Part shown: piece after piece, positions 9,005-17,918 of the stretch
Numbering within the stretch: the stretch's first letter is position 1
Layout: each line of letters starts with the position of its first letter
Assembly: GCA_002373505.1 (NCBI GenBank)
Contig: DFKE01000014.1
Coordinates: 193,340-257,339 of the forward strand
From: Bacteroidales bacterium UBA3653
GTDB taxonomy: Bacteria > Bacteroidota > Bacteroidia > Bacteroidales > Paludibacteraceae
DNA: 64,000 bases
Direction: 5' to 3'
Made by a program: the position numbers and the translations under genes
The notes under the pieces: generated by a model
Databases searched by the model: none
Told to the model about the DNA's origin: nothing
What the model saw: only the letters and a program-made list of their open reading frames with translations

Positions 9005-9481
9005 TTAGAATCTGAAGTGTGCGAATGCGCGGTTAGCCTCAGCCATGCGGTGCATATCCTCCTTACGTTTGAAGGCGCCACCCTGGTTGTTATAGGCATC
9101 CATGATCTCAGCCGCCAGTTTCTCAGCCATCGAGTGGCCGCCACGCTTGCGAGCGAAGGCGATCATATTCTTCATTGCGATAGACTCCTTACGGTCTGCA
9201 CGGATCTCGGTCGGCACCTGGAAGGTAGCACCACCGATACGCTTCGATTTAACCTCTACTAACGGAGTGATGTTGTCCAGAGCCTGCTTCCAGATCTCGA
9301 GAGCCGACTTCTCCTCACTCTTCATTTTTGCATCTACAACGCCGAGAGCGCCATAGAACACTGAATACGCGGTATTTTTCTTACCGTCAAGCATGAGGTG
9401 GTTCACAAATTTAGCCACCATTACTTCGCCATACACGGGATCCGGCAGGATCACACGTTTTGTTGGTTTTGCTTTTCTCAT
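9005..9481 (-). CDS. rpsG: 30S ribosomal protein S7
   Basis: S7 nucleates assembly of the 30S head and lies near the E site. The 158-residue product begins MRKAKPTKRVILPDPVYGEV and has the hairpin segment KSKRIGGATFQVPTEIRADR near residue 79. It follows rpsL after 157 bp, longer than usual, a spacer with degenerate ATTCG repeats at about 9532-9560. It should be co-transcribed with rpsL and fusA. Confidence 0.98.
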   Translation of the reverse strand: MRKAKPTKRVILPDPVYGEVMVAKFVNHLMLDGKKNTAYSVFYGALGVVDAKMKSEEKSALEIWKQALDNITPLVEVKSKRIGGATFQVPTEIRADRKESIAMKNMIAFARKRGGHSMAEKLAAEIMDAYNNQGGAFKRKEDMHRMAEANRAFAHFRF

Positions 9482-9638
9482 TGTTTCAATTGATTTTAAT
9501 TTTGGTTGTCGATTACTTCAGTAGTTTCGCCCAATTCGTAATTTCGTTATTCGTCATTCGGCTAGCCGCTTACTCAACCCTCAACCCATTGTTTCGTCCC
9601 AAATATGGAACATTTAGTTAGTTAATTAAAAGAGCTTA

Positions 9639-10019
9639 TTACTTCTTAGCTTTCGGACGCTTAGCTCCGTATTTGGAGCGGCGTTGGAGGCGGTTAGCAA
9701 CACCGGCAGTATCCAATGTACCGCGAACGATGTGGTAACGAACACCCGGCAGGTCTTTCACACGGCCGCCACGTACCATTACGATACTGTGCTCCTGCAA
9801 GTTGTGTCCCTCTCCGGGGATGTAAGCGTTGACTTCCTTTGCGTTGGTCAGACGAACACGTGCGACCTTACGCATTGCGGAGTTAGGTTTCTTCGGGGTG
9901 GTTGTGTAAACACGTACACAAACGCCACGACGCTGCGGACAGCTGTCAAGAGCCGGGCTCTTCGATTTGTCCACCAGTTCTGCTCTTCCTTTTCTAACTA
10001 ATTGTTGAATTGTAGGCAT
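9639..10019 (-). CDS. rpsL: 30S ribosomal protein S12
   Basis: S12 monitors decoding at the A site. The 126-residue product has TTTPKKPNS with K43 (K42 in E. coli mature numbering) and RVKDLPGVRYH with K88 (E. coli K87); both lysines are the streptomycin-sensitive type. It is the first gene of the str/S10 superoperon, about 97 bp downstream of a TACTTTTG promoter box. Start ATG is supported by the standard MPTIQQLVRK N-terminus. Confidence 0.98.
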   Translation of the reverse strand: MPTIQQLVRKGRAELVDKSKSPALDSCPQRRGVCVRVYTTTPKKPNSAMRKVARVRLTNAKEVNAYIPGEGHNLQEHSIVMVRGGRVKDLPGVRYHIVRGTLDTAGVANRLQRRSKYGAKRPKAKK

Positions 10020-10115
10020 TTTGTTGTTTGTTAATTAATGATTGTTACTAAAATATTCCATGCTTATTTCTTATACGCGTAGGCACATGAGGCACAGTTC
10101 GCGCGAAAAAGCCTG

Positions 10116-10123
10116 CAAAAGTA
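10116..10123 (-). promoter_or_regulatory. -7 box for the rpsL superoperon
   Basis: TACTTTTG read on the minus strand matches the Bacteroidota -7 consensus TAnnTTTG and is preceded by AAAAAAAGCAG as at other promoters here. It lies about 97 bp upstream of rpsL. It is the only good box upstream of the 18 ribosomal/fusA genes in the window. Confidence 0.75.
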
Positions 10124-10289
10124 CTGCTTTTTTTTGACATGACCAAATATTTTTCAAAGAAAATGCAAAAAATCTTCATTTTTCATCGTTTTGTGCAATA
10201 TAGTTAGCATTTTTGCTTCCGTTTCAGTCTCCATTTTCTCTTTTTCCAAGGCGTTGTTTATAGCCTCCAATAATGCCTCTTTCGCCACC

Positions 10290-10322
10290 GAGAGATGAGC
10301 GAGAGATGAGCGAGAGAAGAGC
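10290..10322. repeat. 11-bp tandem repeat, three units
   Basis: GAGAGATGAGC occurs twice exactly and once with one change (GAGAGAAGAGC). It is one of four loci in the window with an 11-bp repeat period. Confidence 0.85.
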
Positions 10323-10544
10323 GACTGAAAATATGGGGTGTTTTTTTGCAAAAAAAGTGCGAAAAACATGGAATGAAAATAAAAAAATGCGGTTTTTGCT
10401 GATTTTTTGGTTCTTTGTAAGCGCGTGAAATACAAGCAGTTACAGTTGTTTTACAGTAACAAAGTCTAGGACTCCTCTACAACGCACTAACGATCGTCCG
10501 CTAATGCGCCTTTTCCAGAGTCATTTTTGGGAGTTAGGGAGGAG

Positions 10545-10573
10545 GCCCCCAACCCCCTGAAGGGGGAGAGAGG
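10545..10573. repeat. GC-rich palindromic element
   Basis: The core CCCCCTGAAGGGGG (10553-10566) followed by AGAGAGGAGG resembles elements inside the genes at 22951-23000, 28071-28102, 42901-42916 and 53004-53047. This copy is intergenic. It could form a hairpin but has no U-tract typical of a terminator. Confidence 0.6.
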
Positions 10574-10586
10574 AGGTCGGGAATTA

Positions 10587-10610
10587 GGGAGTGAGGGAGT
10601 GAGGGATTAG
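10587..10610. repeat. 8-bp tandem repeat, three units
   Basis: GGGAGTGA occurs twice and is followed by GGGATTAG. The flanks repeat GAATTAGGGA-like sequence that also appears at 19025-19077, so the two arrays may be related. Confidence 0.7.
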
Positions 10611-10774
10611 AGAGGAGGGAATTTCAAAACGTTTCGAAAAAAGAAATACAACCTTCATTACAATATTACAACTTATTCATTTTAAATGACTTATACGTAT
10701 GTTTGAAAATAAAGAACATTTATATTATGTTGTAAAACATTTCGTTTTATGTTCGCGCGTTCATTATTTATGAG

Positions 10775-10782
10775 TAACTTTG
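10775..10782 (+). promoter_or_regulatory. -7 box for secreted-protein cluster
   Basis: TAACTTTG followed by CACC matches TAnnTTTG and precedes the 943-residue protein start by 66 bp. The downstream 46-residue peptide and 1129-residue protein genes may share this transcript. Confidence 0.7.
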
Positions 10783-10848
10783 CACCGCATTTTGAGGTAA
10801 ATCCAAGTGCTAACCCATTGAATTATTAACATTTAAACAACACATATC

Positions 10849-13680
10849 ATGAGAAAAATTTTTCTACTTATTTCAGTTTTAGTGCTGACATTAGCTGTCA
10901 ATGCGGCAACTCCTACACTGACAAAATCTACACCTCTTACATTGACTGCAGCATCAGATGGTTTTTCGCAATCTGATAATGCAAAGGCTTTGGAAGGTGG
11001 AGAATGGATCAACTGGTCAGGTAGTACTATACATGAGGGTTTCGCAAAATGGAGAGTACATATCTCTGATCCGGGTATTTATGCCGTAACACTAGACATG
11101 AAAAGTACCAACACGTACGAGTTCCGTGTTCGCGTTCAAGACCCATTGACGAGTAACATCTTGGCAGATATAGTAACTGAACATGCTGATAGATCCGATT
11201 ATGCCAATACAGAGTTACCTTGTTTGGAAAACCTAAATATAGTTTCTCTTGAGCCAGGAGAGTACGATATTGTTGTCTCTAACATTGTACAATGGTCTGC
11301 AGGCATGGTGCGTGGATTAACATTCACTTATCTTAATGGAGCAAGAATTAACCTTCCTGCAACACTCGCTCCTTCTGATGCTATACTTAGTGGACGTGCT
11401 TTCGTAAATGGAGATAACGAATTGCGGTTCACAGATGATGACAATACGGGACATATCCTTGACGAATACGGAATGTGGAATATTTACACTACCGGAGGAA
11501 GTTATTCTTTCACGCTCAATGCAAATAGCACTAATAGTCATCACTATAAACTCTCTGTTTTGAACCCGGATGAAAGTTTGGTACAAGAATTTGTTTTAGA
11601 TGGCAGTTCTAATACTCCACTCTCTGCAACTACTGATAAAATCAACCTTGTGGCTGGTAAGTACATTATTAAAATTCAGAACACTACACAATATTCAAAA
11701 GGTCGTGTTATTAATATTATCGCCAATTATATGGGTGGTGCTACGGTTGATATTCCTGCTACTTTAATACCAGACGATGCGATCTTGAGTGACCGTGCCT
11801 GGGTGGATAAAACAGGTACTGTGGATTCTATTCTTTTCACTCCGCGCGGATCTGAAGGATATAATCTTGATGAATGGGTAAAGTGGAAAGTCAATGTAAC
11901 CAAAGCAGGAATGTATAATTTTACGGCTAACACTTATCGTAAAAGTAGCCAAAAGTTTGAAATATCACTTCTTAATAGTGATGAAAGCGCTACTCTGATT
12001 TCCAACGATAATGGAGGAAGTAGCATTGGTAGCGGAAATGCATCTATCAGTACCGGCGAGATAGAATTGGCTGCTGGAATCTACATTGTAAAAGTACGGA
12101 ATATTTACCAATATGCGGAAAGTCGCTTGCTGAGCGTTGTGGCAGAATACAAAGGCGGAGCCACTATTGATATTCCAACAACGCTTATGCCGGAAGACGC
12201 CATGCTCAGCACGCGTGCTTGGGTTGACAACACCGGTGCCGTAGATTCTATTCTCTTTACGCCAAGAGGAAGTGAAGGACACAATCCCGACGAATGGGCA
12301 AAATGGAAAATTAATGTTGCTAAAGCCGGTAATTATAAATTTACCGCAAATGTATCCAGTTCAAACGGACAATACTACAAAATCTCTGTTCTGAACAGTG
12401 ATGAGTCTGTAACGATAGGAGAAAAAGACGGCACTGGTACCTCTTTGGGATCCGGTGATAAATCCTTTGCAACTGATGCAATAGAATTATCTGTTGGTGA
12501 GTATATCGTCAAGATTGCAAATACCTATGCTCATTCTAAGGGTCGCGTTCTTAATATTGTTGCTACATATGAAGGTGGCGCTGTTATTGATATTCCGGGC
12601 CAACTTCTCGGTGAAGATGCTATGCTCTGCAAAGAGGATGGAGGTACGTTGAAAATGTACCACCTTGCTAATGGTGACATTCAATACAATGACAATGGAT
12701 ATAATCTTACAGAATACGCACTTTGGAATATCCATGCAGACGCAGCTTGTGAACTAGAAGTAACACTCAATATTGCAACTGCCGGACATTTGTTTACTGT
12801 TGAATTATACGATGGTTCTACGCTCCTCGGAAGTGCCGTAGAAGCAGATGAAACTAAATGGGATGACGGCGATATTGCATTAGCGGATCATCTTACCATT
12901 CCTGCAGCAGGTAACTACACTATTAAATTGGTTAATAGGCAACAATATTCCGGAGGAGCGCTTCACGGCATTACTTTCACAGAAGTTATTGCTCCGACAT
13001 TTGTCACAATTGACGAAGCTGCTACGGATAACAGCGCTTGGGTTGGTAACGTAGGCGGAGCAGCAGTGAATGTAGAGTTGAGTCGTACCTTCACAGGCGG
13101 TATGTATAACACCATCTGCCTGCCGTTTGCTGTCTCTTCTGAGAAAGTGGTTGCGGCCTTTGGAGCAGGTGTAGAGTTGATGTATATGACAGGCGCTACG
13201 ATAGATGGCTCTGTATTGGATCTCGAATTTGCAACGACAACCAGCATCTATCAAGGTACACCGTATCTCATCAAACCGGCTGCCGATGTGGTTAATCCGC
13301 AATTCACGGGTGTTGAGTTTACTGTGAGCGATGCTACCACTGCCGCTACCAGTGGCACCAATGCTGATTTTATCGGTACTTTCGTAAAAACAACCATCCC
13401 TGCAAATGTGAATAATCTCTATCTGCAGTCTGGCAATGTACTGATGTTCTCCGAAAACGATGTTACAATAAAAGGTACACGCGCTTACTTCCATGTAGAT
13501 GTTCCTAGTGGTATCTTACCGGTTGTTAGACCGCGTATCGTACTGAACGGACAAGTGCTTACAGACATCGAACTCATCAATGGCGAACCGCAAGTTAATG
13601 GCAAGTTCATTGAAAACGGACAACTCATCATTATTCGTGATGGCATTCGCTACAATGCCATCGGTATAAGGGTTAAATGA
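10849..13680 (+). CDS. Secreted five-repeat beta-sandwich protein
   Basis: No specific function is recognised. The 943-residue product has a signal peptide (MRKIFLLISVLVLTLAVNA, residues 1-19) and five tandem repeats of about 130-140 residues (roughly 25-164, 165-295, 296-434, 435-574 and 575-714). Each has a W-x-W-x-V or related strand, an AGxY step and a final VxN...GR...I strand, resembling carbohydrate-binding beta-sandwich modules. The 715-880 region carries GGMYNTICLPFAVS and a later NLYLQSGN, motifs I associate with large Bacteroidales surface proteins. The last 30 residues (KFIENGQLIIIRDG...YNAIGIRVK) match the ends of two other secreted proteins in this window and may be a sorting or anchoring signal. 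It is followed 49 bp later by a 46-residue peptide gene and then a 1129-residue protein. Probably exported and cell-surface, perhaps glycan-binding; that is inference. Confidence 0.85.
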   Translation: MRKIFLLISVLVLTLAVNAATPTLTKSTPLTLTAASDGFSQSDNAKALEGGEWINWSGSTIHEGFAKWRVHISDPGIYAVTLDMKSTNTYEFRVRVQDPLTSNILADIVTEHADRSDYANTELPCLENLNIVSLEPGEYDIVVSNIVQWSAGMVRGLTFTYLNGARINLPATLAPSDAILSGRAFVNGDNELRFTDDDNTGHILDEYGMWNIYTTGGSYSFTLNANSTNSHHYKLSVLNPDESLVQEFVLDGSSNTPLSATTDKINLVAGKYIIKIQNTTQYSKGRVINIIANYMGGATVDIPATLIPDDAILSDRAWVDKTGTVDSILFTPRGSEGYNLDEWVKWKVNVTKAGMYNFTANTYRKSSQKFEISLLNSDESATLISNDNGGSSIGSGNASISTGEIELAAGIYIVKVRNIYQYAESRLLSVVAEYKGGATIDIPTTLMPEDAMLSTRAWVDNTGAVDSILFTPRGSEGHNPDEWAKWKINVAKAGNYKFTANVSSSNGQYYKISVLNSDESVTIGEKDGTGTSLGSGDKSFATDAIELSVGEYIVKIANTYAHSKGRVLNIVATYEGGAVIDIPGQLLGEDAMLCKEDGGTLKMYHLANGDIQYNDNGYNLTEYALWNIHADAACELEVTLNIATAGHLFTVELYDGSTLLGSAVEADETKWDDGDIALADHLTIPAAGNYTIKLVNRQQYSGGALHGITFTEVIAPTFVTIDEAATDNSAWVGNVGGAAVNVELSRTFTGGMYNTICLPFAVSSEKVVAAFGAGVELMYMTGATIDGSVLDLEFATTTSIYQGTPYLIKPAADVVNPQFTGVEFTVSDATTAATSGTNADFIGTFVKTTIPANVNNLYLQSGNVLMFSENDVTIKGTRAYFHVDVPSGILPVVRPRIVLNGQVLTDIELINGEPQVNGKFIENGQLIIIRDGIRYNAIGIRVK

Positions 13681-13729
13681 TTCCAACCTTTTTCAATCCT
13701 ATTGTTTAACACTTTAAATTTTGAGCATT

Positions 13730-13870
13730 ATGACAACGAAAAAACAATATATCATACCTTATACTACTACAGTTGAGTTCCGTTCAGAATCCGTTTGCCT
13801 CATCACTTCCGTCAAAGGAGGAACCCTTGGTTTCGGCGGCGAAGGCGGAGGAACCATTGACCCGATGTAA
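13730..13870 (+). CDS. 46-residue glycine-rich peptide
   Basis: This small gene starts ATG at 13730 and ends TAA at 13870. The product begins MTTKKQYIIPYTTTVEFRSE and ends in a glycine-rich tail, KGGTLGFGGEGGGTIDPM. It has no signal peptide or membrane segment. Short proteins with an M-x-K-K-x-Y-I-x-P start are familiar in Bacteroidales, but I know of no function. It sits between two large secreted-protein genes on the same strand and is followed by a hairpin at 13893-13926. A precursor peptide, a chaperone-like partner or a regulatory leader are all possible; none is shown. Confidence 0.6.
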   Translation: MTTKKQYIIPYTTTVEFRSESVCLITSVKGGTLGFGGEGGGTIDPM

Positions 13871-13892
13871 TTCGAAACATCATGTATAACTT

Positions 13893-13926
13893 CAGCAGCA
13901 GCCCGACTAAAATGGGGCTGTTGCTA
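13893..13926 (+). terminator. Hairpin between peptide and 1129-aa gene
   Basis: An inverted repeat pairs AGCAGCAGCCC with GGGGCTGTTGCT around a short A-rich loop. Only a weak ATAAAA follows instead of a U-tract, so it may be a partial terminator, attenuator or mRNA stabiliser setting the ratio of the peptide to the downstream protein. Confidence 0.5.
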
Positions 13927-13948
13927 TAAAACCCAATAAATTATTACC

Positions 13949-16900
13949 ATGAATAGACGTTTTATTTCTTTTTGTTGCGCTGTTTTATGCGCAATCACAT
14001 TGAGTGCAACGACTATTGATGTTGCACCCGGAAGCGAAACACTCAAAACCGCAATTAGTTCGGCAGCAGCCGGAGATGTGTTAGTTCTCACCAACGGAAC
14101 CTATTCCGAATCTTCCGTCAAACCGACTGTATCTCTTACCATCAAAGCGGCAGAAGGTACACATCCTATTATCAGCCTCACCAGCCGATTTGAGATTAAA
14201 GCCGATTTTACCCTTCAAGGTGTACAATTGGAAAGCACCGGCGAAGCGATTCGTATGGTTCCCGGAAGCAGTCCTTACAATGTTACGGTGAAAGACTGCG
14301 AACTGAAAGGTTGCCCGAGTTATTTCATTCGAGCATACAATACAGACCAAACCAGTCCATATATTAACAATCTTACTATCGAAAACTGCGTATTCCTCAT
14401 GGGGTCAGAGGCAGCTAATACGGCTCGTGGTATCGCTGCAACAAAAACCCCAAATCAATTAGGAAACCTGATTGTTCGTAATAGCACCTTTGATGGCGGT
14501 GCCAATGGAACCGGACGTATAATATACTTGCATTCAGGTGATGAGAATGCAGTTATACCTCTGCAAGGTGTTTGCGAAGTGGACCATTGCACGTTCTATA
14601 ACACGACAGATACGCGAGGCGTTTATTTGGCTAATATCGGAGGAAGTCATGTAACCAATTGCATTTTCATGAACGCTAACGAAGTTGCCGGAGGAGTAAG
14701 TTTCGCATTGTATGGTAGTGAATCGCATATCGAAAACTGCCTCACATGGTTAGCTCCGGTCAAACTGTCTACCGGCGCTACTCAGACTAATTGCGTTAAC
14801 CGTAATCCGTATTTCGTCGATCCGGCGAACGGCAATTTCCAATTGGCAGCAAACAGCTCTGCTGTGGCTGCAGCTACAGATGGTTCTAATCTCGGAGACC
14901 CGCGTTGGGGCGTTTCGACAGAACCATATAACAATGACAATGATCCGTATGAACCTTACAAGAAACCGTATTCTATGGCTCCGACTACTAATTCCGTCAA
15001 AGTGATTTGGCAGATGTCTGAAGAGGCCGAACCGACAGAGGCATTGGTTTACTACGGAACAGACTCTACAAACCTCAATATGCAAATTGCTACCAGCGAT
15101 GGTTGGGTAGTAGCTGACGAAGGATATGTGCATGTCGTTACATTGCCGAATTTGCAACCTAACACACGCTATTATTTCACAGTCGGAAAGAACGCTAATC
15201 GCCGTTATCCGAAAATCAGTTGGACCAAGACTGCTCCGGAACAAGGAACGGCTTATCGCATCTTCTCCATCTCTGATATTCACGGCAATGCGCGGAATAA
15301 CTGGTCGAACATGCAGGATTTCATCTGTAATCTCAACTGCGACATTGCACTCATGAACGGCGATTTTGTTTCCAGTAAAGGAGATGACCGGAATTGGAAT
15401 AACTATTATTTCACTCCGGGTGCACAATTCTTAAGCCAAGTGCCTTGTATGTCTTCGCCGGGTAACCATGAGACAGGTGATCCGTTCACCTATCGTTGGT
15501 CCTCGTTCTATGACTATTTCCACCAGTTTAGCCATGAAGGCGCGCCTGAAGGAGACACCATCGATCCGCGAGGAGAATCATACTTCCATTTCGTTTATGG
15601 TAATGCGGATGTAATTATTTTGAATATCAACGGCGATCCTTCTTCTCCGGAATTCCTTCCCGGTAGCAAACAGTATAAGTGGGCTGACTCTATTCTCAAT
15701 GTATGTGATCGTCCGTGGATCCTCATCTGCCATCACGTAGGTGTTCATACTACCGGCTATCACGGTCAATGGGCAGACGAACCGCGACAGATGGGTACGC
15801 TTTTCGAAAAATATGCGGCGCAAGGCAAACATATCATCTCTCTTTCAGGCGATGACCACTCGTTCGAGCATCTCTATAAAGACGGTGTGCATTATGTTCG
15901 CCCGGGATGCGGAAGAGATGCCAACTATGCACAGCAGAAACAACTCAAAGACTTCAAATACTCCATGTTCTACAAGCAAGTATCCTGCTTCTCTACGTTT
16001 GACATGGCTGCCGATGCTTCGCATATCTACCTGACTGCATATGACTCTGTAGGTAATCCTTTCTATAACTACGATTTCTTGCTGAACGGAGAAGTTATCA
16101 ACCCTGCTGTTAACTTTACCGTACCGGCACAGGAAGTAAGTGTAGAAGACTCTATTATGCTTCGTTGGTTTACCTTCGATCCGGTGGGAGATGCTACCGT
16201 TTCGTTCTATTACTCGCAAACCGATAATGCTACCAGTGTTGAAGGAATGACTCCTATCGTTACCGGTCTGGACAACAAAGCAGAGAAATATATGTGGCAC
16301 ACACGGAATATCAATCCGAAGGGCAAGTATTATATCTATGCAGTCATCACATCCGGAGGAAAATCGTATATGGGCAATAGACCGGCAGTGGTTAACCTCT
16401 TGGAAGATGTCACTCCTCCGCCTGCTCCATCTGAGTTGACGGGTAGAATCAATAGCGGACAATACCGCTTGTATTGGGTCAACCCTACTCATCTCATTCA
16501 TCTCGATAACCTGCTGACCGATTTTAGCAATGGGCAGGATAAGATGACGAACGAAGGAGAAGACGGTGCTACGATGGCACTCAGCGTTAGTGAAGGAGCA
16601 CTCAAATGTGATTATAACATCTCCAAGGCTTGGGCGACCGCTTCAGCAGACTACGTGTTTGATGAAACCGTAGATATGAGTCAGACTCCGATTCTCACCT
16701 TTCGCCTCAAAGGAAACGGCACGTCCACTGCTCTGCGTATCGTGTGCAAGAACATGTCTGCCGGACATGAAGACTGGTGGTACACCGAAAAAATCACATT
16801 GGCTAAGAATACATGGGAAGACATCACGCTGGACTTGAGAACGCTGCAAGCATTTGACTGGTACAGCAATACCGATGAAAAGAACCGAGTAGATGGTGTT

Positions 16901-17338
16901 GTTCGGATTTCCTTCGGTGTCTCAACCGGCAGTTCTGTCAATGGTACGTTCTATCTGGATGATTTGCATATGAGCGGAGATATTTATCCTGCTCCGGATT
17001 ATGCCCAAACGGTAATCGTGCGCAAGGATAATGCGTTTCCGACTTCTCCGGCTGACGGAGTAGAGATATACCGAGGAACGGCAGAAACATGCAACGATGC
17101 TTCAGCTGTTGTAGGACAAGTATATTACTACGGTGCTTTTGCAGCAGATGATCTCAATAACTGGTCTGCTCCGGAGACAGGCGCACAGTGGATTTCGGAG
17201 AATGTGATTGACAATACCGGTATAGATAATATAGAAGGAACCTCTGATGCTCAGAAATTCCTTCAAAACGGTCAATTGTACATCCGCCATGCTGCCGGCA
17301 CATATTCGGTACTGGGACAACCGGTTGATGTAAAATAA
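13949..17338 (+). CDS. Secreted beta-helix / metallophosphoesterase fusion
   Basis: The 1129-residue product combines several modules. After a signal peptide (1-20) comes a right-handed parallel beta-helix-like region (about 25-310, with repeated NLTIENCVF and VRNSTF turns), an FnIII-like domain typical of purple acid phosphatases (about 340-425), and a calcineurin-like metallophosphoesterase domain (about 435-690). Its motifs are SDIHGN (441), NGDF (470), GNHE (505), CHHVGVH (594) and SGDDHSFEH (633). In the last motif the first histidine of the usual GHxH is aspartate. A second FnIII-like segment (about 715-795), a jelly-roll domain possibly binding sugar (about 850-1010) and a C-terminal motif (KFLQNGQLYIRHAAGTYSVL, then GQPVDVK) follow. 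The substrate is unknown; a surface phosphoesterase acting on a polysaccharide-linked phosphate is a reasonable guess. The stop codon abuts the stop of the opposing gene with no gap. Confidence 0.85.
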   Translation: MNRRFISFCCAVLCAITLSATTIDVAPGSETLKTAISSAAAGDVLVLTNGTYSESSVKPTVSLTIKAAEGTHPIISLTSRFEIKADFTLQGVQLESTGEAIRMVPGSSPYNVTVKDCELKGCPSYFIRAYNTDQTSPYINNLTIENCVFLMGSEAANTARGIAATKTPNQLGNLIVRNSTFDGGANGTGRIIYLHSGDENAVIPLQGVCEVDHCTFYNTTDTRGVYLANIGGSHVTNCIFMNANEVAGGVSFALYGSESHIENCLTWLAPVKLSTGATQTNCVNRNPYFVDPANGNFQLAANSSAVAAATDGSNLGDPRWGVSTEPYNNDNDPYEPYKKPYSMAPTTNSVKVIWQMSEEAEPTEALVYYGTDSTNLNMQIATSDGWVVADEGYVHVVTLPNLQPNTRYYFTVGKNANRRYPKISWTKTAPEQGTAYRIFSISDIHGNARNNWSNMQDFICNLNCDIALMNGDFVSSKGDDRNWNNYYFTPGAQFLSQVPCMSSPGNHETGDPFTYRWSSFYDYFHQFSHEGAPEGDTIDPRGESYFHFVYGNADVIILNINGDPSSPEFLPGSKQYKWADSILNVCDRPWILICHHVGVHTTGYHGQWADEPRQMGTLFEKYAAQGKHIISLSGDDHSFEHLYKDGVHYVRPGCGRDANYAQQKQLKDFKYSMFYKQVSCFSTFDMAADASHIYLTAYDSVGNPFYNYDFLLNGEVINPAVNFTVPAQEVSVEDSIMLRWFTFDPVGDATVSFYYSQTDNATSVEGMTPIVTGLDNKAEKYMWHTRNINPKGKYYIYAVITSGGKSYMGNRPAVVNLLEDVTPPPAPSELTGRINSGQYRLYWVNPTHLIHLDNLLTDFSNGQDKMTNEGEDGATMALSVSEGALKCDYNISKAWATASADYVFDETVDMSQTPILTFRLKGNGTSTALRIVCKNMSAGHEDWWYTEKITLAKNTWEDITLDLRTLQAFDWYSNTDEKNRVDGVVRISFGVSTGSSVNGTFYLDDLHMSGDIYPAPDYAQTVIVRKDNAFPTSPADGVEIYRGTAETCNDASAVVGQVYYYGAFAADDLNNWSAPETGAQWISENVIDNTGIDNIEGTSDAQKFLQNGQLYIRHAAGTYSVLGQPVDVK

Positions 17339-17908
17339 TTATTCCAATACAATCTGTCCGAAGAACTGCGGGCAATGAAAATTAGGGGTTGGCAGCTGTA
17401 TCGGCTGCCAACTTACGTAATGCGGCTTTTTCGTCTTATCGGCACACTTATAGAAATTGACATTCAGTTTCTGCGGAAAGACAGGCCGTCTCTCCCTGAA
17501 GATCATATCCAGCGGGATTTGCAGTTCCACCTCCCATTCGAAGAGTCCGTCTTTCTCGTCAAAAGCCTCACGCGGGAAGGTGCATCTGCGCACTATCCGC
17601 GCCATCTCGTCCGCCGGAAACGGCACTACTTCTTCGGCACGTCCTTTGCGTCTGGAACCGACCATTGCGCCAATGCAGTTGGTCTCGAAATTCATATAAT
17701 GCTTCTCTCCCGGTACCTGGCAGAAAAACTCCACGCACGAATCTTCCCAAACGGGTCCTTGGTCCGTTGTCGTTACCGCCCGCAGTTGTTCGCCTTTGAC
17801 GCGGAAATGCAGGTATAATGAGTCGTGGTCGTTAGTCACTTCCACCGTGGTCTGCGGGCAATAGGGATACTCGCTCCGCCAGTTGACTTGATCAATTGCG
17901 TAAACCAT
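17339..17908 (-). CDS. CBM9-like carbohydrate-binding domain protein
   Basis: The 189-residue product is a single beta-sandwich resembling the family 9 carbohydrate-binding-module-like proteins of Bacteroidetes: TTVEVTNDHDSLYLHFRVKG near residue 20, VWEDSCVEFF near residue 52, MNFETNCIGAM near residue 71, ending FHCPQFFGQIVLE. There is no signal peptide, so it may be cytoplasmic. It is the last gene of a four-gene minus-strand operon, 10 bp after the NahK-like kinase, which suggests a link to sugar handling. Function in cells is not known. Confidence 0.8.
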   Translation of the reverse strand: MVYAIDQVNWRSEYPYCPQTTVEVTNDHDSLYLHFRVKGEQLRAVTTTDQGPVWEDSCVEFFCQVPGEKHYMNFETNCIGAMVGSRRKGRAEEVVPFPADEMARIVRRCTFPREAFDEKDGLFEWEVELQIPLDMIFRERRPVFPQKLNVNFYKCADKTKKPHYVSWQPIQLPTPNFHCPQFFGQIVLE

Positions 17909-17918
17909 AAACTATCAA

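Larger units (their letters stand above)
10124..10774. other. Repeat-rich gap upstream of secreted cluster
   Basis: About 830 bp separate rpsL from the next convincing gene. The gap holds the rpsL promoter, an 11-bp tandem repeat (10290-10322), a GC-rich palindromic element (about 10545-10573), an 8-bp repeat (10587-10610) and then A/T-rich sequence leading to the promoter at 10775. A minus-strand 93-codon frame (10154-10435) crosses the 11-bp repeat, and I could not support it as a gene. No structured RNA was recognised. Confidence 0.5.

Noticed and set aside
10154..10435. Minus-strand frame of 93 codons upstream of the rpsL promoter
   Set aside because: It crosses the 11-bp tandem repeat, has a low-complexity composition (F/S/E/K), no upstream promoter box and no recognisable domain. 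It may be chance in A/T-rich DNA.
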